Shown one piece after another: positions 25,244-36,015 of a stretch of 56,672 bases of DNA. Position numbers and translations under genes: made by a program. The notes beneath the pieces are model-generated. The model was not told where the DNA came from and did no database searches. It saw nothing but the letters and a program-made list of their open reading frames with translations. Numbering within the stretch: position 1 is the first letter of the stretch; the number at the start of each line of letters is the position of its first letter. This DNA is from Clostridia bacterium (GTDB lineage: Bacteria > Bacillota > Clostridia > Christensenellales > Borkfalkiaceae): positions 1 to 56,672 of the forward strand of contig JAFQJB010000008.1 in NCBI GenBank assembly GCA_017397305.1. The letters are read 5' to 3'.

Positions 25244-25272
25244 ATTTTACTACTTTTGAAAATCATTGTCAA
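25244..25272 (-). promoter_or_regulatory. Predicted promoter of the small membrane protein gene
   Basis: TTGACA-17 bp-TAAAAT on the minus strand, leaving a leader of about 65 nt. The rest of the 25172-25418 interval is AT-rich, with one weak hairpin (25355-25377) that may end mfd transcription. Confidence 0.7.
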
Positions 25273-25354
25273 CTAAATTACACGTTATTCAACACTTTTT
25301 TATTGAGCGTCGTTTTGATTTTTGACATTTTATTCCAATATTTAAAGGGTAAAT

Positions 25355-25377
25355 AAATAGATAAATTCTATCTATTT
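25355..25377 (-). terminator. Weak AT-rich hairpin after mfd
   Basis: AAATAGATA/TATCTATTT with a 5-nt loop and an AT-rich tail on the minus strand; a possible but weak terminator. Confidence 0.4.
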
Positions 25378-25418
25378 TTAATATTTTTGCGTGATAAAAT
25401 TTATTAAATATTTTTTGT

Positions 25419-28400
25419 CTATTTAGTCGCTTTTATTAAGAAGTTTTTAATAAATTGCAAGGCTTCTGCACTATTTTTTCCATTTCTTATAAACTCCAAT
25501 TTGGGTGAATTTGACATGGAAATTGTTACCTCGTCTCTAAACTCGTCAATTGCGCCCCTGAGTTTATCGTTTGCAAAGGCATTAAAGTTGGAAAAAACAA
25601 TGCTGTCTTCATCTTTTTTAATGTTTATGCTAGAGACGTTTAGTTTAGAACAAAGCCTTTTTACAACGGCTATATTTATAAGGTTATCCGCCTCTTCTGG
25701 CAATTTTCCGTACGCGTCCTCAATACTATCCCTAAACTCTTTTTCCGCTTCGAGCGAGTTTATCTCAGCAATCTCTTTATATGCATCCATTCTTGCAATA
25801 TTGCTATCTATATAGTTATCGGGAATAAACGCGGTAACCCTAACGTCAAGTTCGGGCATAACCTCTTCTTCACCACTAAGTTCTTCCCTCAATAGCTTAG
25901 AATAGAGTTCGTAGCCGATTTTATCCATATGTCCGTGCTGTTCGGCGCCCAAAATGTTGCCCGCGCCCCTAATTTCTAGGTCACGCATCGCAATCTTTAT
26001 ACCGCTACCCATTTCGGTAAACTCTATTATTGCGTTAAGTCTTTCGAAAGCCGTTTGGCTCAATATCTTTTCTCGCTTAAAAGTAAAGTATGCGTATGCT
26101 AAGCGGTCGCTTCTTCCCACCCTACCCTTTAACTGATAGAGTGTGGAAAGTCCAAGTTTATCGGCGTCGATAACTATAAGCGTGTTTGCTTTTGGCAAGT
26201 CTATGCCGTTTTCTATTATGGTTGTGGATATAAGCAAGTCACTCTCGCCGTTATAGAACGCCATGATATTGCGTTCTAGCACACGTTCTTCCATTTGACC
26301 GTGCACCACGGTAATTTTTACGTTTGGCATAAGCCTTTTAATATTTTCGGCAAACGAGAATATATTTTCCACCCTATTATAAAGGATAAAGGCTTGACCG
26401 CCACGGTTGATTTCCCTTGTAACTGCGTCTTTTATGAGCGTATCAGTCTCTTCAGTCACGTAGGTTTGAACTGGAAGGCGTTTTTTGGGCGGGGTGTTTA
26501 TGGTGCTTATCGACCTTATACCCGATAGCGACATATGAAGCGTTCTTGGAATTGGCGTTGCGGTAAGCGTGATTGTATCAACGTTCTTTTTAAGAAGTTT
26601 AATTTTCTCTTTATGCTCAACGCCAAACCTTTGCTCTTCGTCGAGGACAAGAAGCCCCAAATCCTTAAACTCTACGTCTTTACTTAGTAGCCTATGCGTA
26701 CCTATTATAAAGTCAATTTTGCCCGCTTTTAAGTCGCTTAAAATCTTTTGTTGTTGAACTTTTGTCTTAAACCTATTTAGGCAAGCAATCTTTATACCGA
26801 ACGCGTTAAACCGCTCTACCGCCGTGTTATAGTGCTGTTCGGTGAGTATCGTTGTCGGCGCAAGCATAACTGCTTGTTTGCCGTTTGCAACCGCACGGAA
26901 AACTGCACGGAGTGCAACCTCGGTCTTGCCAAAACCAACGTCACCACACACAAGCCTATCCATAACCCGCATAGACGTCATATCCGCTCTTATATCGGCA
27001 TTTGCAGTCGCTTGGTCGGGCGTGTCTTCAAAGGGGAAGGATGCGACGAAAACCGCCTCCAGCTCCTTATCGTCGGTAAAGGCATAGCCTTTAAGTTCGT
27101 TGCGTTCGTGGTATAATTTTTTTAAGTCAAAGGACATCTTTTTGATGCTCTCTTTGACGTTTTTCTTTATGCGTTCAAAGTCCTTACCACCTATCTTCGA
27201 TAGCCTTGGTTTTTTCTCTCCGCCAAGGTATCTCGTAAGAAGGTCCATTTGTTCTACGGGAACGTATAAAAGGTCCCCGCCAGAGTATTCTACCGCGACG
27301 TAATCTTTAGTGCCTTCGGTTGAAGAAATCTTTTTATTGCCGAGCACCCTGCCGATTCCGTGTACTTCGTGAACACAAAAATCGCCAACCTCTGGCGCGG
27401 TGAAAAAGCCCTTGTTTTTGCTTTTAAGTTTTCTTGTCGCAACCGGCTTAGAAAAGAGGTTGCCACTGCCTATTACAACGGCTTTTTCTTCGTGGAAAAT
27501 AAACCCACGACTAAGCCGTTCGGTTGAAATCATAACCCCTTTAAGTTCGGTATCCCTATCTATTGAAGATGCGATACCCCTTGAAGAGAGTTCTAGCGAA
27601 AAGTTATCCGCACGTTTTGTTTCACCCGTGCATACGGTTATAGAATAGCCAGAGCGGAGCCAGTTATCGATATCCAAAAACACTTCCTTGAAGTCCAGTT
27701 GATAATCGGCAACACCGCTTGTTTCGGGGTTGATTATTTTTAAGGGGTTAAAGAAAGGAATTGCCGTAGATAAAGTTTGAAGTGCAACCTCCCTAAACTC
27801 TTTTAATCGTGTGGTAAGATACTCTAACCCGCAAAGGTTTTTGTTTGCAAAGGAAAAAACTTCGCCCGCTTCTATTAAAGATGAAAACCGCTCGGTAAAC
27901 TCCCTTTCGTTTAGTTCGGCAAGTTCGTTTATACGTTTTGCCTCGTCAAACACGACAACGGTGTTCTTATCGATTAAATCTAAAAGATTTACCGCCGATT
28001 TTGAAAGGGGACTGAGCGCACTAAAGCCTTCTGCGTTAAAGTTTTCCATTGCAATCTCTAAATCGTCCGCAATAACTTTAAGCCTTACCTTTTGCTCTCT
28101 ATTCGCCCTCTTTAACTCGCCATCTATAATTTTCTTAAATTCGTTTATATCGTCGTCTGCAAAAGAAAATTCAGTGGCTTGAAATATTTCAACCTCCGCT
28201 ACAAACCCCAAATTCTCCCTTGTTTCCGCATCGAAGTGCTTTATAGCCTCTATGGTGTCGCCAAAAAAGTCTATTCTTGCGGGGGCGGTATCGTTTATAG
28301 CAAACACGTCCAAAATATCGCCACGAACCGAGAACGTACCCTTACTTAAAACGTTATCTACTCGCTCGTATCCCATTTCGACAAGGCGGGAAACCATTTG

Positions 28401-28820
28401 GTCTTGATTAAACTCCCCGTCCTTAGAAATTTTTAACTTTTGAATATTGTTTGGAACAAGTTGCATAAGTGCTTCAGCCGTGGTGACGATTACGTCGGCA
28501 TCTGCTATACTTCCAAGTGCGACTATACGCTCATATAAATTATCTTTTGAAAAGGCACGACTAACAAGCAAGGTTTCGTCTTTTGCGGGAAGGTAAACAA
28601 CATTTTTAGTCTTAAACTCTTTTACCCCTTCTAGCACGTATCTTGCGCTCACATTGTCTTTTGCGATATATAAAACCTTATCTTCCAAAACCGAAACGAT
28701 ATAGTTTTTAAACGAATCGGCAACGCCAAAAACCGCCGAAGGTATACCTTGGCGGATGTGATGGAGCAATTCTTTAACCGAATTGTCTTTTTTGGATAGT
28801 TCTATAATATGTCTGAGCAT
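25419..28820 (-). CDS. mfd: Transcription-repair coupling factor Mfd
   Basis: Mfd removes stalled RNA polymerase at DNA lesions and recruits UvrA. The 1133-residue protein carries the full set of domains. There is a UvrB-like N terminus (VEMGYERVDNVLSKGTFSVR, RGDILDVFAIND) and the RNA-polymerase-interacting domain from about residue 480 (VGDFCVHEVHGIGRVLG). The RecG-like motor has Walker A GDVGFGKTEVALRA, LDEEQRFGVEHKEK and LTATPIPRTLH, and motif VI is LKGRVGRSDRLAYAY. A C-terminal UvrA-masking domain ends the protein. Length is normal. It follows pth closely, so the two are probably cotranscribed. Confidence 0.97.
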   Translation of the reverse strand: MLRHIIELSKKDNSVKELLHHIRQGIPSAVFGVADSFKNYIVSVLEDKVLYIAKDNVSARYVLEGVKEFKTKNVVYLPAKDETLLVSRAFSKDNLYERIVALGSIADADVIVTTAEALMQLVPNNIQKLKISKDGEFNQDQMVSRLVEMGYERVDNVLSKGTFSVRGDILDVFAINDTAPARIDFFGDTIEAIKHFDAETRENLGFVAEVEIFQATEFSFADDDINEFKKIIDGELKRANREQKVRLKVIADDLEIAMENFNAEGFSALSPLSKSAVNLLDLIDKNTVVVFDEAKRINELAELNEREFTERFSSLIEAGEVFSFANKNLCGLEYLTTRLKEFREVALQTLSTAIPFFNPLKIINPETSGVADYQLDFKEVFLDIDNWLRSGYSITVCTGETKRADNFSLELSSRGIASSIDRDTELKGVMISTERLSRGFIFHEEKAVVIGSGNLFSKPVATRKLKSKNKGFFTAPEVGDFCVHEVHGIGRVLGNKKISSTEGTKDYVAVEYSGGDLLYVPVEQMDLLTRYLGGEKKPRLSKIGGKDFERIKKNVKESIKKMSFDLKKLYHERNELKGYAFTDDKELEAVFVASFPFEDTPDQATANADIRADMTSMRVMDRLVCGDVGFGKTEVALRAVFRAVANGKQAVMLAPTTILTEQHYNTAVERFNAFGIKIACLNRFKTKVQQQKILSDLKAGKIDFIIGTHRLLSKDVEFKDLGLLVLDEEQRFGVEHKEKIKLLKKNVDTITLTATPIPRTLHMSLSGIRSISTINTPPKKRLPVQTYVTEETDTLIKDAVTREINRGGQAFILYNRVENIFSFAENIKRLMPNVKITVVHGQMEERVLERNIMAFYNGESDLLISTTIIENGIDLPKANTLIVIDADKLGLSTLYQLKGRVGRSDRLAYAYFTFKREKILSQTAFERLNAIIEFTEMGSGIKIAMRDLEIRGAGNILGAEQHGHMDKIGYELYSKLLREELSGEEEVMPELDVRVTAFIPDNYIDSNIARMDAYKEIAEINSLEAEKEFRDSIEDAYGKLPEEADNLINIAVVKRLCSKLNVSSINIKKDEDSIVFSNFNAFANDKLRGAIDEFRDEVTISMSNSPKLEFIRNGKNSAEALQFIKNFLIKATK

Positions 28821-28837
28821 AGTCTATTTATTGGGCA

Positions 28838-29407
28838 TTATGCATTGTGGTTATACTTTTGCATAATATTTTGGATAGTTTCGCCCTTTGCAAAGTCGTA
28901 AAGTGCGTTTCCTGCACTTTCTATTGCCTTATCAAACTCCGCCCTATCTTCTTCCTTTATCCCCGATAAAACTAGGTCGATAAGGGGTATCATAATCTTT
29001 TCTTTGGGCTTAAAACCTATCCTTACCCTTGGGAAAGCAGTGCCGATTTTTTCCACGATATTGCGCATACCGTTGTGCGTTCCGGCAGAACCGCTCTCTC
29101 TTATTCTTACCGAGCCCTTGCTTAAATCAAAATCGTCGTAAACGACAATGACGTCCTTTGGCTCGATTTTATAAAAGTTGACAAGTTCTATAACGCTTTC
29201 ACCACTTAAGTTCATATACGTTTGTGGTTTTGCAAGAATAACCTTTTCCCCGCCCACTTTTGTTTCGGCAATTAATGCACGGCACTTATTCTTTAAAAAC
29301 TCAACGTTAAGTTTTTCAGCAGTTTTTTCAACCGCCATAAAACCTAAGTTGTGAAAGGTCTTTTTATACTTGTCGTCGGGGTTACCTAGCCCCACGATTA
29401 GTTTCAT
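28838..29407 (-). CDS. pth: Peptidyl-tRNA hydrolase
   Basis: Pth recycles peptidyl-tRNA released by stalled ribosomes. The 189-residue protein starts MKLIVGLGNPDDKYKKTFHN with the catalytic histidine in FHN, and carries KPQTYMNLSGESV, VVYDDFDLSKGSVRIR and GSAGTHNGMRNIVE, the family motifs with conserved Asn, Asp and His. The start is set by GGAGAA directly upstream. The prs terminator lies just before it, so expression may rely on read-through. It precedes mfd, a common arrangement in Bacillota. Confidence 0.97.
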   Translation of the reverse strand: MKLIVGLGNPDDKYKKTFHNLGFMAVEKTAEKLNVEFLKNKCRALIAETKVGGEKVILAKPQTYMNLSGESVIELVNFYKIEPKDVIVVYDDFDLSKGSVRIRESGSAGTHNGMRNIVEKIGTAFPRVRIGFKPKEKIMIPLIDLVLSGIKEEDRAEFDKAIESAGNALYDFAKGETIQNIMQKYNHNA

Positions 29408-29420
29408 ATCTTTCTCCATT

Positions 29421-29448
29421 AAAAAAGCCGTTTTTTAAAAACGGCTTT
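29421..29448 (-). terminator. Intrinsic terminator/attenuator between prs and pth
   Basis: AAAGCCG(T) stem with its complement and a T6 tail on the minus strand, ending just before the pth ribosome binding site. Confidence 0.8.
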
Positions 29449-29460
29449 CTTTCGTTATGA

Positions 29461-30414
29461 TTAGTCCTCGTAAATTGCCGAGAGTGATGAATCGGCATAA
29501 ATGGTCGAGATAGCCCTTGCGATAAGTTTTGCAACCGACAAAACTTTAATCTTGGGATTATTTTTAACGTTGTCAGGCATGTTAATGGTGTCGAGCACTG
29601 CGATTTCTTTAATGGGTGACTTAGTAAGTCTTTCCATTGCAGGTCCGCTAAGTACACCGTGGGTGCAACATGCGTAAACTTCTTTTGCGCCGTTTTTAAC
29701 AAGTGCTTCCGCACCTTGACAAATAGTGCCTGCGGTATCTATCATATCGTCTACCATAAGGCAGGTTTTACCTTGTACGTCACCGATAACGTTCATAACT
29801 TCAATTGCGTTTGCTCTAGGACGACGCTTGTCCACGATTGCGAGCGACGCATCGCATCTTGAAGCAAAGTTTCTTGCCCTTGCAACGCTACCTACGTCAG
29901 GTGAAACGACAACCCAATTTTCGTCCATTCTCTTTTTATAATATCTAGCAAGCAAGGGTGCGCCGTAAAGATGGTCTACGGGGATATCGAAAAAGCCTTG
30001 AATTTGTGCTGCGTGGAGGTCCATAGTTAAAACCCTATCAGCACCAGCACTGGTCAAGATGTCCGCAACGAGTTTTGCTGTAATCGGGTCTCTAGGACGT
30101 GCCTTTCTATCTTGTCTTGCGTATCCAAAGTAAGGCATAACTGCCGTAACTCTGCCAGCCGATGCTCTCTTACAAGCGTCAATCATTATGAGAAGTTCCA
30201 TAAGATTGTCGTTTACGGGAATAGAAGTGGACTGAATAATAAACACGTCCTTACCTCTTACCGTTTGCGGAAGAGTAACACTGATTTCGCCGTCTGAGAA
30301 TTTGCCAACTTCTGCATTTGATAGCGGAAGCTTCAATTCTGTAGCGATTTCTTCTGCAAGTTTCCTGTTAGAGTTACCAGCCAAGATTTCAATCGAATTG
30401 CCATGTGTAATCAT
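29461..30414 (-). CDS. prs: Ribose-phosphate pyrophosphokinase
   Basis: Prs makes PRPP from ribose 5-phosphate and ATP for nucleotide, histidine and tryptophan synthesis. The 317-residue protein shows [20 protein letters not shown], the flexible-loop region [20 protein letters not shown], the divalent metal site [20 protein letters not shown] and the PRPP-binding loop [19 protein letters not shown]. Length is standard. AGGAGA precedes the ATG. In many Bacillota prs precedes pth and mfd, as here. Confidence 0.97.
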   Translation of the reverse strand: MITHGNSIEILAGNSNRKLAEEIATELKLPLSNAEVGKFSDGEISVTLPQTVRGKDVFIIQSTSIPVNDNLMELLIMIDACKRASAGRVTAVMPYFGYARQDRKARPRDPITAKLVADILTSAGADRVLTMDLHAAQIQGFFDIPVDHLYGAPLLARYYKKRMDENWVVVSPDVGSVARARNFASRCDASLAIVDKRRPRANAIEVMNVIGDVQGKTCLMVDDMIDTAGTICQGAEALVKNGAKEVYACCTHGVLSGPAMERLTKSPIKEIAVLDTINMPDNVKNNPKIKVLSVAKLIARAISTIYADSSLSAIYED

Positions 30415-30481
30415 TTTATTTTTCTCCTAATGTAACTTTATGTACATATAGTACTTTTCTATTTTAAGCCAAAACTTAATT

Positions 30482-30943
30482 TTAGTCAAGGCTTTTTCCC
30501 ATTCTCTTTGCTTTAAAATAATTTTTTATTATGCTTGCGCATTTTTCTCTTTCAATCCCGCCCTCAAATTCGGTAACGTGATTGAGTCCGCTATTGCTTA
30601 AAACGTTAAATTTTGACTGTGCGCACCCGCTTTTTTCCTCATATGCGCCAAAATACACCTTTTTTATGCGTGCGTTAACGATTGCACCCGCACACATCGC
30701 ACAAGGTTCTATCGTAACAAACATTTCGGCGTTATCAAGTCTCCAACTTTTAAGTTTTTTGCAAGCCTTATTTATTGCAAGAATTTCGGCATGTGCGGTT
30801 GCAAGCTGTGTTTTTTCCATTTTATTGTGTGCCCTAGCAATGATTTTGCCGTCCAAAACGATAACGGCACCTATTGGAACTTCGTCCTCTAGCCTTGCCT
30901 TTTCTGCCTCTTTAATTGCAACGTTCATAAATTTGTTTTGCAT
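30482..30943 (-). CDS. tadA: tRNA-specific adenosine deaminase
   Basis: TadA converts adenosine-34 to inosine in tRNA-Arg(ACG). The 153-residue protein has the zinc-dependent deaminase motifs: HAE at residues 51-53 with the catalytic glutamate, and PCAMC with Cys81 and Cys84. The tRNA-specific KKVYFGAYEEKSGC and the C-terminal EREKCASIIKNYFKAKR are also present. The start MQNKFMN is set by GGAGAGA upstream. It overlaps the end of the M14 peptidase gene by about 19 bp, indicating coupled translation. Confidence 0.95.
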   Translation of the reverse strand: MQNKFMNVAIKEAEKARLEDEVPIGAVIVLDGKIIARAHNKMEKTQLATAHAEILAINKACKKLKSWRLDNAEMFVTIEPCAMCAGAIVNARIKKVYFGAYEEKSGCAQSKFNVLSNSGLNHVTEFEGGIEREKCASIIKNYFKAKRMGKSLD

Positions 30944-31710
30944 AATCTCTCCAACGCGTCTATAACCGCTTGCGATACGCCACGACACTTTTTATATATA
31001 TCTTCTAAATGCTCTTTCCCTATCGGGTGGGAAAGTTCGTCACGCCCAACCTCAATGGTAAAGGCGGGTATTTTTAACCTTTCGATACACCAATCTTTAT
31101 ATCCGCCCGCGGAATTTGGTGTGAGTTTAATTTTATAACCCGTGACCTTCTCAATTTGCTCGGCAATATATCTATCCCTTTTTTCCTCTTTATCTTCTTG
31201 AAAAAACTGATAATATATCTCTTCTCCCTTACTATGATAACTTATGGTCGCATCGGGATTAACTTTTAAGGTAAAGTCTCTTAAAAGTTTGGTTTCAACC
31301 TCGCTAAAAGGTCTTTTCCCTATATAGTTTTGACCGCCCTTTTTTAGCACGTTTTCCTTACCCGTGCCCCACCGCGCGTCAAAATTAACGTTCAAATCTA
31401 CCCCGCGTGCATTGGCTTTATATAAAAGGTCACCTTGCTCGCAAATCTCTATTCCGTCAGGGTTGGTTGCCGGTAAAAAGAAAATTGTCCCTCTTTTACC
31501 GTGCATAGCAAAATCTTTTATTTGCTCCATTGCAAGATAAGTGGTTATATACTCCCTCGCGTGTATACTATACTGACAAATAATCTTTGGGTATTGGCTT
31601 TTTTGCACCTTAAAGCAATATATAGGTTTTCTTAAAAAACTGCGACCTATAATGCTTTTTTCGCCCTTAAAATTATCAAAAAACTCTTTTAATTGTACTA
31701 ATACGCTCAT
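30925..31710 (-). CDS. M14 family zinc carboxypeptidase
   Basis: The 261-residue protein has the M14 zinc site HAREY (His and Glu ligands) and a substrate-binding NPDGIEICEQG. GVDLNVNFDARWG follows, then the third ligand in SYHSKGEEIYYQ, and the catalytic glutamate in FTIEVGRDEL. Members include gamma-D-glutamyl-meso-diaminopimelate peptidases acting on cell-wall peptides. No signal peptide is visible, so it may act on recycled muropeptides in the cytoplasm (inference). It lies between rlmH and tadA in the same operon. Confidence 0.9.
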   Translation of the reverse strand: MSVLVQLKEFFDNFKGEKSIIGRSFLRKPIYCFKVQKSQYPKIICQYSIHAREYITTYLAMEQIKDFAMHGKRGTIFFLPATNPDGIEICEQGDLLYKANARGVDLNVNFDARWGTGKENVLKKGGQNYIGKRPFSEVETKLLRDFTLKVNPDATISYHSKGEEIYYQFFQEDKEEKRDRYIAEQIEKVTGYKIKLTPNSAGGYKDWCIERLKIPAFTIEVGRDELSHPIGKEHLEDIYKKCRGVSQAVIDALERLCKTNL

Positions 31711-31724
31711 ACCATACGGTATGT

Positions 31725-32198
31725 TTATTTATGGTATGCTATGCCGTTTAGAATACAAAATGCACGATATAGTTGTTCGGTTAACATAAGTCTAAACATG
31801 GTATGCGGAAAGGTCATATCCGAAAAGGACATAAGTTCGTTGGCCCTCCCCTTAACCTTGTCTGCAAGTCCGTAAGAACCGCCTATAACAAAGGTGATAA
31901 CCCCGTTTCCGCGCGCTATAAGGCTGTCAATCTTTCTTGCAAAACTTTCGCTAGAGGTTTTTTTGCCCTCAATCGCCATAGCGATGACGTAGCCTTTAAG
32001 GTGTTCTAAAATCTTGTCGCCTTCCCTTTCCTTTATGATATTTATCGTGCCCTCGTCGGCTTTGGAATAATTCTCTTCACCCAGTTCAACAATAGAAAAT
32101 TCACAAAACCTAGAAAGACGTTTTGCGTATTCTTTTATTCCGTCGGCAAAATAGTTCTCTTTGACCTTGCCGACTGCAACTAGATTGATTTTTATCAT
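31725..32198 (-). CDS. rlmH: 23S rRNA pseudouridine-1915 N3-methyltransferase
   Basis: RlmH methylates pseudouridine 1915 in helix 69 of 23S rRNA, using S-adenosylmethionine. The 157-residue SPOUT protein starts MIKINLVAVGKVKENYFADG. It has the SAM-binding knot with TFVIGGSYGLADKVKGRANE and the C-terminal FPHTMFRLMLTEQLYRAFCI ending in YHK. Length is typical. The Shine-Dalgarno is weak, consistent with translational coupling to the CPBP gene, whose stop overlaps by 4 bp. Confidence 0.96.
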   Translation of the reverse strand: MIKINLVAVGKVKENYFADGIKEYAKRLSRFCEFSIVELGEENYSKADEGTINIIKEREGDKILEHLKGYVIAMAIEGKKTSSESFARKIDSLIARGNGVITFVIGGSYGLADKVKGRANELMSFSDMTFPHTMFRLMLTEQLYRAFCILNGIAYHK

Positions 32199-33085
32199 AA
32201 AGATACCGCCGAAAGAATTATCATTATTGCACAAAAAATTATTGCAACTAGCCCTAGGGGCACCATAAACGACCTAACCACGTTATCCGCAGTTTTTTTG
32301 CGGGCAATCTTAAAGTTTTTATCGGTTAAGCAAAGTGCAATAAACCCACCGAGACAAAGTAAACCTACTGAGATTATTATTGGGCTAAAGAAGTTTGGTT
32401 CTACACCTATATAGGTGAGTATTATTATGGTTAGATTGTTTAAAAAGTGTACGATGACGGCGGGAAGAACACTATTTGAAACCCCCACGAATAAGCACAT
32501 CATAACGCCGAAAACAAACTGGTACAAAAGTTGATTTATCGAGCCGTGATATAGGGCAAAACACAAGCCCCCTACGAGCGAGCAAGCAATTATCCCCGCA
32601 TGTTTTAGCCCCTTTTGCATAACGCCACGGAAGAAAAATTCTTCAGCGATTGCGGGAAGAAGTGCATACACCAAGCACGAGAAGGCAACTTGAACGGCAT
32701 TTTCTAGGGGCGGACCTATCGCGCTTACGGTTACACCCATTCTTTGTGCAAGAAGGGATACTGCAACGTTTAACCAGCCAAGCCCTAAAAACATACCAAC
32801 CCCAAGCAAAACGATACCTATAGAATGCTTTGGATTGAATTTTTCTATACCTACAAGTCCGCAAAAGCCATACCCCGTTTTATACTTAAATATAAGGGTT
32901 GCCGAAATCATCGCGATAGACGGAAGCGCACCGCACACCAAAAGGTATACGGCGTTTGTTGTATCTAGCACCGCGCCCAAAATTGACTGAACGAGCACCG
33001 ATACGAATAGGTATATTGCCATCATTGTAATAAATGCCGCGGCACTTAATTTTCCGCCCAGCATTATTGTATTTTGATTTTTCAT
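32195..33085 (-). CDS. CPBP family intramembrane metalloprotease
   Basis: The 296-residue polytopic protein (about eight hydrophobic segments) has the CPBP/ABI glutamic-protease motifs: EEFFFRG (Glu148, Glu149, Arg153), LCFALYHGSINQL (FxxxH) and VHFLNN. Related proteins include the Rce1 prenyl protease and bacteriocin-immunity proteins. Substrate unknown. It is the first gene of the rlmH-M14-tadA run. Confidence 0.9.
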   Translation of the reverse strand: MKNQNTIMLGGKLSAAAFITMMAIYLFVSVLVQSILGAVLDTTNAVYLLVCGALPSIAMISATLIFKYKTGYGFCGLVGIEKFNPKHSIGIVLLGVGMFLGLGWLNVAVSLLAQRMGVTVSAIGPPLENAVQVAFSCLVYALLPAIAEEFFFRGVMQKGLKHAGIIACSLVGGLCFALYHGSINQLLYQFVFGVMMCLFVGVSNSVLPAVIVHFLNNLTIIILTYIGVEPNFFSPIIISVGLLCLGGFIALCLTDKNFKIARKKTADNVVRSFMVPLGLVAIIFCAIMIILSAVSL

Positions 33086-33140
33086 AATTTTATTTTACAC
33101 TATTTTTTTTGATTAGTAAACATAAATGACTAAATAAATA

Positions 33141-33169
33141 AAAAAACGCCCTCTCTGCTTGAGAGGGCG
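33141..33169 (-). terminator. Intrinsic terminator of guaB
   Basis: CGCCCTCTC/GAGAGGGCG stem, TGCTT loop, then T6 on the minus strand. Confidence 0.93.
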
Positions 33170-33176
33170 AAAATTT

Positions 33177-34643
<1,467 letters not shown>

Positions 34644-34705
34644 TTATATCAAATCAACAAATTGTGGGCAAGTAAAAAGTACACCACAATAAAGTAATTT
34701 TTATT

Positions 34706-34734
34706 ATTTTAACAAAGTTAATAAAAAAAATCAA
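34706..34734 (-). promoter_or_regulatory. Predicted promoter of guaB
   Basis: TTGATT-17 bp-TAAAAT on the minus strand, leaving a leader of about 70 nt. No riboswitch-like structure was recognised in the leader. Confidence 0.55.
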
Positions 34735-34813
34735 TACTTTAACGGCAAAAAAATCAATTATTTGAGAATTACTTTCAAAATTTTCTCATATAAATCACTA
34801 AAGGCGGTCAGTC

Positions 34814-35464
34814 ATGAAAAAATTTGTTCTATTTTTAAGTTTTTTGCTTATCTTTTCCCTTTCCCTTTTTGGCTGTAAAAAGGCAAACCCTCTATTAGAG
34901 CACGTCGTTGAAGTTAAAAGCAACGTCTATTTTGGCAGTAGCGAAAATTTATCGTTAACCGCACACTATGGTTTTACAAAAGAACAAGATAGCATAGAGC
35001 AATACGCATTGACTTTTAAGCTTAAAAGTGACGCTGACTGCCGTGCCGAGTACACCATAAAAATGGATTACGACGGAAAAACTTTGGTTAAAAGGTTTTC
35101 GCAAAACCCCGTGTCACACTCGCTTGTAGCCGTGGTTGAGGTGGAAAACTTTTCACTACAAGAGTTCGACGTTAAAATTCTTTATTCGGGCGAGACGATT
35201 GATATAAAACTTTGCTCAATACTACCAAAAAACACTCTCGATTACACTGCAGTTTTATCTACACTTCAAAAAAGCCAACCCTCTCTTATCTCGCGCTATA
35301 CCGACCAAAATCAAAATTTTAGTGCAAAAATACGTATGCGTGTTATCGTAAAAGAGCAAAAATCTTATTGGTATGTCGGCTTTATCGATAGCGATGAAAA
35401 CCTTAAAGCCCTTCTAGTAGACGGGTTTAGCGGTGAGGTGCTTGCTATTAGAGAAATTTTATAA
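34814..35464 (+). CDS. Lipoprotein of unknown function, PepSY-like C terminus
   Basis: Not recognised overall. The 216-residue protein has a lipoprotein signal peptide (MKKFVLFLSFLLIFSLSLFG) with lipobox LFGC, then a beta-rich exported domain. The C-terminal stretch SYWYVGFIDSDENLKALLVD ending in GFSGEVLAIREIL resembles the last strands of PepSY domains. It is divergent from guaB and followed by a strong terminator, so it is monocistronic. A weak Shine-Dalgarno-like GGCGG lies upstream. Confidence 0.75.
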   Translation: MKKFVLFLSFLLIFSLSLFGCKKANPLLEHVVEVKSNVYFGSSENLSLTAHYGFTKEQDSIEQYALTFKLKSDADCRAEYTIKMDYDGKTLVKRFSQNPVSHSLVAVVEVENFSLQEFDVKILYSGETIDIKLCSILPKNTLDYTAVLSTLQKSQPSLISRYTDQNQNFSAKIRMRVIVKEQKSYWYVGFIDSDENLKALLVDGFSGEVLAIREIL

Positions 35465-35471
35465 ATTAAAA

Positions 35472-35498
35472 CCCCGTAGCGTGCTACGGGGCATTTTT
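35472..35498. terminator. Terminator between the lipoprotein gene and ppiB
   Basis: CCCCGTAGC/GCTACGGGG, 9-bp perfect stem, followed by T6 on the plus strand and a short A-rich run on the other side. Confidence 0.9.
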
Positions 35499-36007
35499 TA
35501 TTCTTCAATAATTGTTGCCTTTTCGATAACGATAGGTTCATCTGGGATATCGTCGTAATAACCCCAAGAATGCGTTTTAACTTTAGAAATTTCGATTGCA
35601 ACCTGCAAACTTTCCTCGTCACAAACCTTGCCGAAAGCCGCATATTGACCGTCGAGGTGGGGCACTTCTTCCACACAAATAAAGAACTGCGAAGAAGCGG
35701 AGTTCGGGAACATTGTTCTTGCCATAGAGAGCACACCGGGGAGGTGCTTTATGGGGTTGTCAACCCCGTTATACATAAACTCGCCCTCGATTGTACGGGG
35801 TGCTTTTTTCTCTTTAAGTCCGTCCTCTTGAACAAACCCACCGCCTTGAATCATAAAGCCGGGGATTACGCGGTGAAAACAAAGCCCGTCGTAAAAGCCG
35901 TTCTTTACAAGGTCCAAAAAGTTTTGCACACTGATTGGTGCGTGTTCGGGGTAAAGTTCTACGTTCATTTTTTTGCCGTTATTTAACTCAAAACAAACTT
36001 TGCTCAT
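35498..36007 (-). CDS. ppiB: Cyclophilin-type peptidyl-prolyl isomerase
   Basis: Cyclophilins speed proline isomerisation in protein folding. The 169-residue protein has no signal peptide, so it is cytosolic. Motifs are FLDLVKNGFYDGLCFHRVIP, FMIQGGGFVQEDG, a catalytic arginine in FHRVIPGF, and SMARTMFPNSASSQFFICVE. It is 8 bp downstream of glnS on the same strand and probably cotranscribed with it. Its terminator is shared with the convergent lipoprotein gene. Confidence 0.95.
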   Translation of the reverse strand: MSKVCFELNNGKKMNVELYPEHAPISVQNFLDLVKNGFYDGLCFHRVIPGFMIQGGGFVQEDGLKEKKAPRTIEGEFMYNGVDNPIKHLPGVLSMARTMFPNSASSQFFICVEEVPHLDGQYAAFGKVCDEESLQVAIEISKVKTHSWGYYDDIPDEPIVIEKATIIEE

Positions 36008-36015
36008 ATTTTCAC